Shown piece after piece: positions 46,724 through 54,882 of a DNA stretch of 64,000 nt. The stretch is from Rhodobacteraceae bacterium EL53 (lineage in GTDB: Bacteria; Pseudomonadota; Alphaproteobacteria; Rhodobacterales; Rhodobacteraceae). The position numbers and the translations under genes were made by a program. The DNA lies in assembly GCA_900313015.1 (NCBI GenBank), contig OMPR01000014.1, positions 213,506-277,505 of the forward strand. Direction: 5' to 3'. Positions within the stretch are counted from its first letter, which is position 1. Every line of letters starts with the position of its first letter. The notes beneath the pieces were generated by a model. That model saw nothing but the letters and a program-made list of their open reading frames with translations, searched no databases and was not told the DNA's origin.

Positions 46724-47884
46724 TTAGGCCCCCAACGGGCGCAACAAGTCGCGTGAAATGATGTGTCGCTGAATTTCCGACGTTCCATCCCAAATCCGTT
46801 CAACACGCGCATCGCGCCAGAACCGTTCGATTGGGAAGTCATCCATCAGCCCCATACCACCAAAGATCTGCAATGTCGTGTCAGTGACCCGGGCCAGAGT
46901 TTCGGATGCATATACTTTTGCCGAAGCAATTTCGCGATTTGCCGGCAGCCCCTGATCCAAGCGCCAAGCTGCAGACAGCGTGAGCAAGTCAGAGGCATCA
47001 ATTTCAGTGATCATATCGGCAATTTGAAAGCTAACGCCCTGAAACTTGCCGATAGGCTGGCCGAACTGTTTACGCTCTGCAGCATATTGCAAAGCATAGT
47101 CAAAACACCGGCGCGCGCGTCCAACGCAAAAGGCCGCGACGGTCAAGCGCGTGGCATAAAGCCATTCATTCATGACCGCAAAACCACCATCAACTTCGCC
47201 CAGAACCTGCGCATCTGGCAGACGGCAATCATCAAAGGTCAGGATGTAGTTTTTGTAGCCTTTGTGGCTGACCGAATTGTAACCCTCGCGCACCTCAAAA
47301 CCGGGATGACCGCGGTCTACCAAAAAGGTCGTGATCCGTCGCTTGGGCCCTTTGGGGGTCTCATCTATACCGGTGGCAATAAACACGATGAAGAAATCCG
47401 CGTGCTCAGCGCCGGAAATAAAGTGTTTCGAGCCATTCACCACCCAATCGCCGCCATCGCGTGTCGCCTGACATTTCATGCCGCGCACATCGGATCCGGC
47501 GTCGGGTTCTGTCATCGCAAGCGCATCCATCCGCTCGCCGCGTACTGCGGGCAGTAGGTAGCGCTCGCGCTGTTCGTCATTGCACGCCATCAGGATGTTT
47601 TGCGGGCGCCCAAAGAAATGGGTCAGAGCCATGGATCCACGACCCAATTCACGTTCAACCAAGGTGAAATCCTGATGGCTCAGGCCAGCGCAACCAACCT
47701 CTTCAGGAAAGTTGCAGGCATAAAATCCCAGATCGATACACTTCTGTTTGATCTCTTGGCCCAGCTCATGAGGTACTTGGCCCGTCCGCTCTACCTCGGC
47801 TTCGTGGGGGTAGATTTCGTTTTCTACAAAGCTGCGAACCGTCGAGACGATCATCTCTTGTTCGTCGGTCAGACCAAAATGCAT
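46724..47884 (-). CDS. Acyl-CoA dehydrogenase (CaiA-like position)
   Basis: A 386-residue acyl-CoA dehydrogenase with ALTEP-type ALAMTEPDAGSDV, NGSKHFISGAEHADF, and the end motif QIFGGMGLMDDFPIERFWRD. The usual catalytic Glu motif (YEGT) reads IWDGTSEIQR here, so Asp replaces Glu. ATG 47884 follows GAGGAG. It is the first gene of the acyl-CoA ligase/CaiD operon and would reduce or oxidise a crotonobetainyl-CoA-like substrate. It is divergent from the GlxA-type regulator. Confidence 0.88.
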   Translation of the reverse strand: MHFGLTDEQEMIVSTVRSFVENEIYPHEAEVERTGQVPHELGQEIKQKCIDLGFYACNFPEEVGCAGLSHQDFTLVERELGRGSMALTHFFGRPQNILMACNDEQRERYLLPAVRGERMDALAMTEPDAGSDVRGMKCQATRDGGDWVVNGSKHFISGAEHADFFIVFIATGIDETPKGPKRRITTFLVDRGHPGFEVREGYNSVSHKGYKNYILTFDDCRLPDAQVLGEVDGGFAVMNEWLYATRLTVAAFCVGRARRCFDYALQYAAERKQFGQPIGKFQGVSFQIADMITEIDASDLLTLSAAWRLDQGLPANREIASAKVYASETLARVTDTTLQIFGGMGLMDDFPIERFWRDARVERIWDGTSEIQRHIISRDLLRPLGA

Positions 47885-47963
47885 ATCGCGCTCTCCTCAG
47901 TGGCGTGTTGACGCATCAAATCGTGGGTTGTTATTTAGCGATGTGCGGAGTTGGGCGTAGATC

Positions 47964-48914
47964 ATGCAGAATTTGACCAAAAATCAAGATGACGGATATG
48001 ATTTTGATATCCTGTTGTTCGATCAGTTCTCGAACCACTGCTTGGCAAACACAATTGAACCACTGCGCGCAGTTAATACCCTATCCCGGCATCGTCATTA
48101 TTCTTGGCGGTTTTACACTCTGGATGGGGGCCCCGTCGAAAGCTCGAGCGGTATGCGTGTTGAGCCACACGGACCTTTGAACATGGGGCAGGGCGCAACA
48201 CTCATGGTCATGCCATCTTATGGGTTTCGTGGGCTAGATGGATGGGACACCACACGGCAATTGCGAACGGCAGCCAAGCGGTATGACTGCCTTGCCGGTC
48301 TGGACACGGGCAGCTGGTTGTTGGCGCGGGCAGGTTTGCTGGATGGGTATCGCGCCACAATCCACTGGGAGGAATTGGTCGAATTCGCTGAAACCTTTCC
48401 CGAGGTGGACAGTTGCCGCGAACGCTTTGTCTTTGATCGCGACCGGATTACTTGCTCCGGGGCAATGGCCGCCTTTGATCTGGTGATGCATCTGATTGGC
48501 GAACACCTGGGGCCTTTGCTGGCGATGGAGGTGGCGCAACTTTTCATGACACGAGACTCAGCGCGTTCACATGCCTCTTTATCCCGTCCAAGCAGCCGAA
48601 CAGTCGATCGCGCCATAACTATCATGCAAGAACATTTGGAACGCCCTTTGACCATCGGGGAGATCGCTCGCGAAATAGGGTGCACACAGAAGACGTTGGA
48701 AACGCGCATGCAGTTGGAATTTGGGCTGACTCCTCAGGGTGTCTATCGCCGTCTGCGATTGACGCTGGCGCGTAAGTTGGTCACCGATACCGATCTGAAA
48801 GTTACGGAAATAGCCTTTCGTAGCGGTTACGACAACGCAAGTGCAATGACACGCGCTTTTAGAACTGAGTTTGGGCTAAGCCCCACTCAAATGCGGAACG
48901 GGGGTTTGAAGTGA
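47964..48914 (+). CDS. GlxA-type AraC regulator of the carnitine-like operon
   Basis: A 316-residue regulator with an N-terminal DJ-1/PfpI-like domain (about 15-185) and a C-terminal AraC HTH (LTIGEIAREIGCTQKTLETRM, then VTEIAFRSGYDNASAMTRAF). It is divergent from the acyl-CoA dehydrogenase gene by 79 bases. GlxA-type regulators such as CdhR control carnitine and betaine use in other proteobacteria, so this is a likely activator of the adjacent operon. Confidence 0.87.
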   Translation: MQNLTKNQDDGYDFDILLFDQFSNHCLANTIEPLRAVNTLSRHRHYSWRFYTLDGGPVESSSGMRVEPHGPLNMGQGATLMVMPSYGFRGLDGWDTTRQLRTAAKRYDCLAGLDTGSWLLARAGLLDGYRATIHWEELVEFAETFPEVDSCRERFVFDRDRITCSGAMAAFDLVMHLIGEHLGPLLAMEVAQLFMTRDSARSHASLSRPSSRTVDRAITIMQEHLERPLTIGEIAREIGCTQKTLETRMQLEFGLTPQGVYRRLRLTLARKLVTDTDLKVTEIAFRSGYDNASAMTRAFRTEFGLSPTQMRNGGLK

Positions 48915-48966
48915 TATGAACCACATGCCCATTGGACGCACATCGACGTCACAGCATCCGACTGGC

Positions 48967-49752
48967 TTAGACGTCTTCTTGCTGCGTCAGCAAATGAGAC
49001 AGCTTTTGAGCCGCCTGCTTTAGCTTGTCGACATGTTGAATTGCCGAGGTCATCGACAATCGTTGATCCGGCGCGTGAAAGGACAAGGTCGACATCAGCC
49101 GCCCATAGCCATCCGTAATCGGCACAGCGACAGCAACCATCCCGTCCATGAACTCACCATCATCTGTCGCATATCCTTGCTCGCGAACCATCTGCGTCTC
49201 TTGAAGCAACGCGTCTGGAGTCGAGATAGATTTATCTGTTTTGACTTCCAACAGTGCTGAATTTGCGTAGCTCTGAAGATGGCGCCGATCCAAACTGCTG
49301 AGGTACATCTTACCGCTTGCCGTACAGTTGAACGGAACCCGCGTGCCAACAGGCAACTGAATTCGAAGCGGCCACTTGGTTTCGACGCGATCAATGTACA
49401 ACATTGCATCGCGGTCAGGCAGCGCAATGTTGCAGGTTTCACCAATCTCTTCTGCCAGCTTAGTCAAGATCGCGACCCGCCCAACCCTTATGCGCAACGA
49501 GGATAAGATGCCACTGGACATATTCCGGGCCCGCAAGCCCGGGGAATAACCACGGCCGTCAATTTCACGCTGAATAAAGCCCTCTGATTCAAGCGTCGCA
49601 AACAGGCGATGGATCGTGGGCTTTGGCAAACCAAGTTTCAGATTCACTTCGGTCGGCGTCACTGGGACGCCAGCCTGTGCCATCACTTCAATAACACTAA
49701 GCAATCGAAGGTTGGTTGGGATTGCGGTTTCCGTGCCACCAGATTTCGCCAT
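48967..49752 (-). CDS. IclR-family transcriptional regulator
   Basis: A 261-residue IclR regulator: an N-terminal winged helix (VTPTEVNLKLGLPKPTIHRLFATLESEGFIQRE) and a C-terminal effector-binding GAF-like domain (VPFNCTASGKMYLSSL and QGYATDDGEFMDGMVAVAVP). It is divergent from the GMC dehydrogenase gene across about 207 bases and probably regulates it. Its effector is unknown. Confidence 0.88.
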   Translation of the reverse strand: MAKSGGTETAIPTNLRLLSVIEVMAQAGVPVTPTEVNLKLGLPKPTIHRLFATLESEGFIQREIDGRGYSPGLRARNMSSGILSSLRIRVGRVAILTKLAEEIGETCNIALPDRDAMLYIDRVETKWPLRIQLPVGTRVPFNCTASGKMYLSSLDRRHLQSYANSALLEVKTDKSISTPDALLQETQMVREQGYATDDGEFMDGMVAVAVPITDGYGRLMSTLSFHAPDQRLSMTSAIQHVDKLKQAAQKLSHLLTQQEDV

Positions 49753-49959
49753 GTCACCCTCATCAGATTTTCTGTGCTTCTACCTACAAGGAAGAGATTG
49801 TGCGTGTCGATAGGTGAGACACCAGTCAGGAATAAGAGCGTCACCTTTCTGCAGTCCATTTTTAAAGAAATGAGACTTGAAGTATCATTAATTGAGGTAT
49901 ATGAATCAACCATAGAAACAATTGATCTAGCCAAACAACACACCTCGGAGGTCCCCGCG
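49753..49959. promoter_or_regulatory. Divergent promoter region between IclR and GMC dehydrogenase genes
   Basis: About 207 bases without a credible gene. It becomes AT-rich near 49860-49920, where the promoter of the GMC gene is expected. A GGAGG ribosome site (49947-49951) precedes ATG 49960. No perfect IclR palindrome was found. Confidence 0.4.
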
Positions 49960-51576
49960 ATGCAGATCCAAAAAGTCGACTATATCGTGGTCGGAGCCGG
50001 CTCTGCCGGATGCGTAGTGGCCAACCGTTTGAGTGCTGACCCGTCAATCAAAGTTGTTTTGCTTGAGGCAGGCGGAAAAGACATCAATCCCTGGATCCAC
50101 ATCCCGGTTGGCTACTTTAAGACCCTACATAATCCAAACACCGACTGGTGTTACAAAACCGAACAGGATCCCGGATTAAACAATCGATCGCTGGATTGGC
50201 CACGTGGTAAAACCTTGGGGGGATCAAGCTCGATCAATGGTTTGCTCTATGTGCGTGGCCAGAAAGAAGACTATGACCGCTGGGCTCAAATGGGGAACCG
50301 GGGATGGGGGCACGACGATGTCTTACCCTTGTTCAAGCGCTCGGAATCTCATGAATTCGGTGAATCGGAACATCACGGAGGTGACGGAGGTTTATCTGTG
50401 TCGCTCATTCGCGCCCGGAGCGACATTGCTGATGCCTTTATAGATGCAGCTGTCGAGATGGGAGTGCCCAGAAACGATGACTACAATGGCAAAGACCAAG
50501 AAGGGGCCGGATACTTTCATCAAACTGCCCGTGGTGGGTTTCGCTGCTCAAGTGCCCGCGCTTTTCTGAACCCCGCCAAAAAACGCCCGAATCTAGAAAT
50601 CATTACACACGCCCATACAGAGACATTGCTGTTTGATGCGACTGAAACACGCCGCGTGATCGGTGTGCGCTATTCAACCAAAGGGCGAAGCCATGATGTA
50701 ATGCTCAATCCGGGTGGGGAGGTCGTTCTTTCTGCCGGGGCCATTGGATCACCCCAAATTCTGGAATTGTCTGGGATCGGCAAAGGGGATGTTCTGCAAG
50801 CGGCTGGTGTAGATGTGCGCCATGAATTGCCCGGTGTTGGTGAGAATTTGCAGGATCACCTCCAAATTCGACTGGTTTATGAAGTCAACACTCAAACCTT
50901 GAATGATGCCATCAACAGCTTCATCCCAAGGATGGGCATTGGCTTGAACTATGCGCTATTCCGCAAGGGTCCGATGAGTTTGGGCGCCAGCCAGGTCTGC
51001 ATCTTTGCAAAATCGATGGAGGGGTTGGAAACGCCCGACATCCAGTTCCATTTTCAACCCCTTAGCGCAGACAAACCAGGCATCGAAATGCACCCGTTTT
51101 CAGGTATCACTTCCTCGGTGTGCCAGCTGCGCCCGGAAAGCCGTGGCACCATCCATATTTCGTCGCCAAAGGCGTCAGATTATCCAATGATCGTGCCCAA
51201 CTATCTATCAGCGATCGCTGATCAGCTATGCGCCGTACGCGCGATCAAGTTCGCGCGCGCCATGACAAAAACCAAAGCACTGAACCCCTTTGTCGTGCGA
51301 GAACATGTGCCCAACAACAATCCTGAAACGGACGAAGAACTGCTGCAATGTGCTCGAGATATAAGCCAAACGATCTATCACCCAACCAGCACCTGCCGAA
51401 TGGGCAGCGATGCGCTGGCAGTTGTGGATGATCGCTTGCGCGTCCACGGAATCTCTGGTTTGCGGGTCGCGGATGCCTCGATCATGCCCGATATCGTTTC
51501 TGGCAACACGAATGCACCTACAATTATGATTGGTGAAAAGGCCAGCGACATGCTGCTCCAAGATCGACTTGTTTAG
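49960..51576 (+). CDS. GMC-family alcohol dehydrogenase (choline dehydrogenase-like), second copy
   Basis: A 538-residue FAD enzyme with DYIVVGAGSAGCVVANRLS, GKTLGGSSSINGLLYVRG, and the C-terminal catalytic histidine in YHPTSTCRMG followed by SGNTNAPTIMIGEKASD. ATG 49960 after GGAGG is the true start; the longer frame reads back into the IclR gene. It is a diverged paralogue of the gene at 21496-23115 and has its own IclR-type regulator, so the two probably oxidise different alcohols, choline being one candidate. Confidence 0.9.
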   Translation: MQIQKVDYIVVGAGSAGCVVANRLSADPSIKVVLLEAGGKDINPWIHIPVGYFKTLHNPNTDWCYKTEQDPGLNNRSLDWPRGKTLGGSSSINGLLYVRGQKEDYDRWAQMGNRGWGHDDVLPLFKRSESHEFGESEHHGGDGGLSVSLIRARSDIADAFIDAAVEMGVPRNDDYNGKDQEGAGYFHQTARGGFRCSSARAFLNPAKKRPNLEIITHAHTETLLFDATETRRVIGVRYSTKGRSHDVMLNPGGEVVLSAGAIGSPQILELSGIGKGDVLQAAGVDVRHELPGVGENLQDHLQIRLVYEVNTQTLNDAINSFIPRMGIGLNYALFRKGPMSLGASQVCIFAKSMEGLETPDIQFHFQPLSADKPGIEMHPFSGITSSVCQLRPESRGTIHISSPKASDYPMIVPNYLSAIADQLCAVRAIKFARAMTKTKALNPFVVREHVPNNNPETDEELLQCARDISQTIYHPTSTCRMGSDALAVVDDRLRVHGISGLRVADASIMPDIVSGNTNAPTIMIGEKASDMLLQDRLV

Positions 51577-52103
51577 ACCGATGCTTGCAAATTGCCGGAC
51601 AGATCGACAGGCTGATTAAGGGAATGAAGCAAGTGATCCAGCGCGACATAGTCGGTAATTCAGACCTCGTATAGCTTTGCGCCTCGCGCTCTTGCACTGG
51701 ATTGATCAGATGGGAAACAATGCAGTCTATGATTTAATCACCAGATTGTTGCTCAATTCAGGTTATCAACTCAGCGGAATAAAAGGTACCATAATACTGA
51801 TTATACCTCTCTTCGTATCAGTTCGATAATCACCTTCAATGTGAATCCGGTGGGTGGAACTGTCCACCCCATTCATTTTTGAAGCTGAGTGTTTCAGCTA
51901 TGTCGCGCATATTAGCACCTCAACGAAATACCGCCACGCACGTTCAGAACGTGTTCAATTTGTGGACGATAACACTGCTGCAATTTGTAGTTTGTTCCTG
52001 TGTTGGCCAATACCCCGCAATATCACGGCAACAGCTCGGCAATGCCCCCATCAGAGACATCGGGAGCTATTCAACCGCGCAAGGCTCGACGATTTTGATT
52101 CCG
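51577..52103. other. 527-base intergenic region without a supported gene
   Basis: Both strands were read; the open frames (such as 51854-52117) match no recognised family and lack ribosome sites. It contains a stem-loop, GGGTGGA (51852-51858) with TCCACCC (51863-51869), followed by CATTCATTTTTG, which may be a terminator for the leftward tonB transcript or the GMC gene. No insertion sequence could be shown. Confidence 0.5.
51852..51869. terminator. Stem-loop with T-rich tail in the GMC-tonB gap
   Basis: GGGTGGA and TCCACCC are perfect 7-base arms with a 4-base loop; ATTCATTTTTG follows on the plus strand. It lies about 275 bases past the GMC stop, so it is at most a late terminator. Confidence 0.45.
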
Positions 52104-52991
52104 TTATTTGCCCTTGATATCGACCGCAAAGTTCAGTTTGGCCCCAGCCGGTGGCGGCGGAAATGGCGCCGCGGCCCTGATCTGAGCCAGCGCCGCTTTA
52201 TCCAATCTGGCTGAACCCGAACTGCGAGAGATTGCAATCCGCTGTAAGGAGCCATTTTGGTCAATTCGAAAAGACACGCGCGCAACACCTCGCAAGTTCA
52301 CTGACCTTCGTTTGGCGCGGTGCACTTTGCGAAGAACGATCCCGGAATAATTACTTGCCGCTGCATCGCCCTGTTTCGTTGATTTTTTTCCCGCAGAAGC
52401 CGCTGATGCCATGCCCCTTTTCTGGGTTTCGGTTGCACGGCCTTTGCGGGTATTTTTACTGCTGTTTCCTTTGGCTATTGGCTTTGCTTTGGGTTTTGCC
52501 TTTGTGGTTTTCTTTTTGTCTGCAGGAGGTCTGGGGGCGTCGATGAGTGGTTTTTGAATGGCTGTGTCGGTGATCGAAGTCTCGGTGGAGCGAACCACAG
52601 TTTGTTGCGGAGCATGGATCTGAGGCGTCGGTGCAACGCTGGATTTTTGTACAGGAGAAGGAGCCATTGTTGGCGCTTGAACCGGTGTGGGCGTGGGTTT
52701 TATTGTTTTACTAGGATGCGTTAGCGTGTCGGGTGGGCTCGTTGGGGTGGCTTTGGTTTGAACCGGCTTTTGAACATTTGGTTCCAACGGCGAGGTTTCA
52801 GTTGGTTGGACGGGGGTATTTGAGCCAATGGCCAAATCGCGAAAGGAATTTCCCAGTGCGGCTTGGCCCGTTTCTCCGCTGCCTTCGATCAACACAGGTT
52901 CGGGGCCAGACAGATCCAACATAGCGACAGCATGCGTGCCAAGCGCAGCGCATGCACACAAAACCACGATGAGACGCGATTGAGGTATCAT
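52104..52991 (-). CDS. tonB: TonB energy-transducing protein
   Basis: A 295-residue TonB-family protein: an N-terminal membrane anchor (LIVVLCACAALGTHAVAML), a long Pro/Thr/Lys-rich spacer (about 55-200) and a C-terminal TonB domain (RGVARVSFRIDQNGSLQRIAISRSSGSARLD, then RAAAPFPPPPAG). It couples the proton motive force to the heme receptor. ATG overlaps the preceding exbD stop; it is the last gene of the minus-strand receptor/exbBDD/tonB operon. Confidence 0.9.
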   Translation of the reverse strand: MIPQSRLIVVLCACAALGTHAVAMLDLSGPEPVLIEGSGETGQAALGNSFRDLAIGSNTPVQPTETSPLEPNVQKPVQTKATPTSPPDTLTHPSKTIKPTPTPVQAPTMAPSPVQKSSVAPTPQIHAPQQTVVRSTETSITDTAIQKPLIDAPRPPADKKKTTKAKPKAKPIAKGNSSKNTRKGRATETQKRGMASAASAGKKSTKQGDAAASNYSGIVLRKVHRAKRRSVNLRGVARVSFRIDQNGSLQRIAISRSSGSARLDKAALAQIRAAAPFPPPPAGAKLNFAVDIKGK

Positions 52992-53383
52992 TGGATTTCT
53001 CTTTCAGAGACCACAAAGATCTTCTCAGCACCAAGTGCGCGCAGATCTGTACCGATCTTTACCAATTTATGCGCAGGTAGGTCTCTGTCCGGCACAATAC
53101 GCACGTCTGATAACGGTGTCGCATCATCCACGAGGCGATCAACAAAGGCTGATACGCTGGTGATTTCAGTGCCGCGCAGCGTCAGTGTTCCATCGGCATA
53201 AACCACAAGCGTATCAGGCGGTTCGCGACCTTCAAGTGCTGCGGTTTCAACCAGATTGACTTGGGGATCCAACGGAGGAGCCAAGGTCCCTGCGATCATA
53301 AAGAAAATCAACATCAGAAAAACAATGTTGATCAAAGCGATTGTCGGCTCTTGTGCCATGCGGGAACGTTTTTTGGTATGCAT
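52988..53383 (-). CDS. exbD: ExbD-family protein lacking the membrane Asp (second copy)
   Basis: A 131-residue ExbD/TolR protein with one membrane segment (ALINIVFLMLIFFMIAGT) and a periplasmic domain. The usual functional Asp of the LIDVVFLLL segment is replaced by Asn (N19). It overlaps both neighbours by a few bases. With the other ExbD and ExbB it would form the energising complex of TonB; losing the protonatable Asp suggests a modified or heterodimer role. Confidence 0.85.
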   Translation of the reverse strand: MHTKKRSRMAQEPTIALINIVFLMLIFFMIAGTLAPPLDPQVNLVETAALEGREPPDTLVVYADGTLTLRGTEITSVSAFVDRLVDDATPLSDVRIVPDRDLPAHKLVKIGTDLRALGAEKIFVVSEREIQ

Positions 53384-53754
53384 CAGCTCAAGACCACGGC
53401 TCGAATGTGGGACAATGGGCGCAACGTGTTAAGCAGATCAATCAGGTGTTGCGAGGTCGTCTGATCGCTGAGGCTGATCAATACGGTCTGCTGTTTGTCC
53501 GCCGCAAATGCCTGCGTCAAGGACTCGAGTGCCAAATCCTGGCCATTCAGCAGGATGCGCGGGCCATCCATTTTGATGAACCGAACGGGATCGTCGCTCT
53601 GAGCGCTACCTGCCCCCCCTGCGGTGAGTTCAACCTCGCTGTATTTGGAAAAGGTAGAGGACAGCATAAAAAACAGCAGCAAAAGAAAGATCACATCAAT
53701 CAAGGATGTCATCGACAAGCGTCGGCGTCGGCGTTTTCCGGTTTTAAGCGCCAT
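53383..53754 (-). CDS. exbD: ExbD biopolymer transport protein (first copy)
   Basis: A 123-residue ExbD with a basic N-terminus (GKRRRRRLSMTSL), a single membrane helix carrying the conserved D20 in LIDVIFLLLLFFML, and a small periplasmic domain. ATG 53754 overlaps the exbB end by 11 bases; an upstream in-frame start at 53874 lies inside exbB and is not used. It provides the proton-responsive Asp of the TonB motor. Confidence 0.88.
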   Translation of the reverse strand: MALKTGKRRRRRLSMTSLIDVIFLLLLFFMLSSTFSKYSEVELTAGGAGSAQSDDPVRFIKMDGPRILLNGQDLALESLTQAFAADKQQTVLISLSDQTTSQHLIDLLNTLRPLSHIRAVVLS

Positions 53755-54412
53755 GTGAAGCCAGGTCCGTTGAGTGCAGAGTTTGTTTGGATTCGACCAT
53801 GGAATGCCCCGGTGCAAACAAAGTGCGTAAGACGCGATTGGTAAAGACGCGCTCTTGATGCATCCGGGCCTCAAGCCAAGACAGGATCAACGAGGTTGGC
53901 ATAGCGACAGCAAGACCGGCCGCGGTCGTTAACAACGCCACCCAGATGCCACCCGCGAGCAACGATGGATCGACCGAACTGCCCGCGCTCTGCAGTTTTT
54001 GAAAGGCTTCGATCATACCCAAGACCGTACCAAACAATCCCATCAGAGGGGCAAGTTGCGCCACCATGTCCAGCGCGCTGAGACCCCGTTCCAGACGTGA
54101 AAACCGTTCTTCGGCTTCGGCATCTGTGCGTTCGGACAACTCGGGGCAGTTGCCATTGAGGCCCATTTTGATCACAGGCACCAGATAGCTGCGACTTTTA
54201 TTAAGGTGCCGCTCAGTAAGAGCTTTGTCCCCCCGATCCCAGGCCTGCACCGCGAGATTCAATTCGACATGGCGCCCAACCCCAGCAGCGCGGTATTGCC
54301 AGAGTTTGTAAAACACGACCGTTAAGGTGATGAATGACGTCAGGATCAAGACAGCCACCACGGGACCGCCCAACTCCAGAATACCGCGCAGAGCGTTTGC
54401 AATCTTGTCCAT
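53744..54412 (-). CDS. exbB: ExbB/TolQ-family proton channel subunit
   Basis: A 222-residue inner-membrane protein with three hydrophobic segments (GGPVVAVLILTSFITLTVVFY; LAPLMGLFGTVLGMIEAFQ; GGIWVALLTTAAGLAVAMP), the last two forming the ExbB core. It is the scaffold of the ExbBD-TonB motor. It lies between a small secreted protein gene and two exbD genes in a heme-uptake operon. Confidence 0.9.
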   Translation of the reverse strand: MDKIANALRGILELGGPVVAVLILTSFITLTVVFYKLWQYRAAGVGRHVELNLAVQAWDRGDKALTERHLNKSRSYLVPVIKMGLNGNCPELSERTDAEAEERFSRLERGLSALDMVAQLAPLMGLFGTVLGMIEAFQKLQSAGSSVDPSLLAGGIWVALLTTAAGLAVAMPTSLILSWLEARMHQERVFTNRVLRTLFAPGHSMVESKQTLHSTDLASHGA

Positions 54413-54416
54413 GGTA

Positions 54417-54848
54417 TTATCCGATCAGTTCGATGTTAGTCATCGACTTTAGCTCAAGACCTTGATCACAGGATTTGGCGGCTTGCCCATCGATCGCGCA
54501 GCGTTCAGCGCCATTGATCAAGACGCGGCTAATCTTGTCACAGATCAGTGCGCTAAAATGGAACTGGCGGACACGCGGGCGCCCTGCTGGCAGATCTTGG
54601 AAATCTAAGAGTGTCATTTGGGCGACCTGCCCTTTTTCGCCGAACAACACGGTTTCATAGACCACGTCGGTGATGTCTTGGGCGTGGTGGTTTTGGATGA
54701 GAAAACTCATCCGGCATCCCGCATTTTCGGTTTGGGTTGCGCTCAGTTCAATAGAAATACCAGGAGCGTTGGTGTCTTCGGCCTGTGTGATACCTGCCCC
54801 CCAAAGGAGGGGCAGGGCCAACAGGGCAATCTGAGAGTTTTTCATCAT
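54417..54848 (-). CDS. Small secreted protein of unknown function in the heme operon
   Basis: About 143 residues, with a signal peptide ending near TQA (residue 23) and a predicted periplasmic domain with three or four cysteines (GCRMSFLI, LICDKIS, ERCAID, KSCDQG). ATG 54848 is preceded by another codon for Met at 54845. It is not a family I recognise. It lies between the receptor gene and exbB, 4 bases before exbB, so it is likely co-expressed with heme uptake. Confidence 0.7.
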   Translation of the reverse strand: MMKNSQIALLALPLLWGAGITQAEDTNAPGISIELSATQTENAGCRMSFLIQNHHAQDITDVVYETVLFGEKGQVAQMTLLDFQDLPAGRPRVRQFHFSALICDKISRVLINGAERCAIDGQAAKSCDQGLELKSMTNIELIG

Positions 54849-54882
54849 GATAGGTACCGTCGTTGCCTTGGGATCATGGGTT

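Noticed and set aside
51852..51869. Terminal inverted repeat of an insertion sequence
   Set aside because: Only one hairpin was found, with no matching second end, target duplication or transposase.
51854..52214. Two plus-strand frames in the GMC-tonB gap
   Set aside because: No family resemblance or ribosome site, and the end of the longer one runs into the tonB coding region on the other strand.
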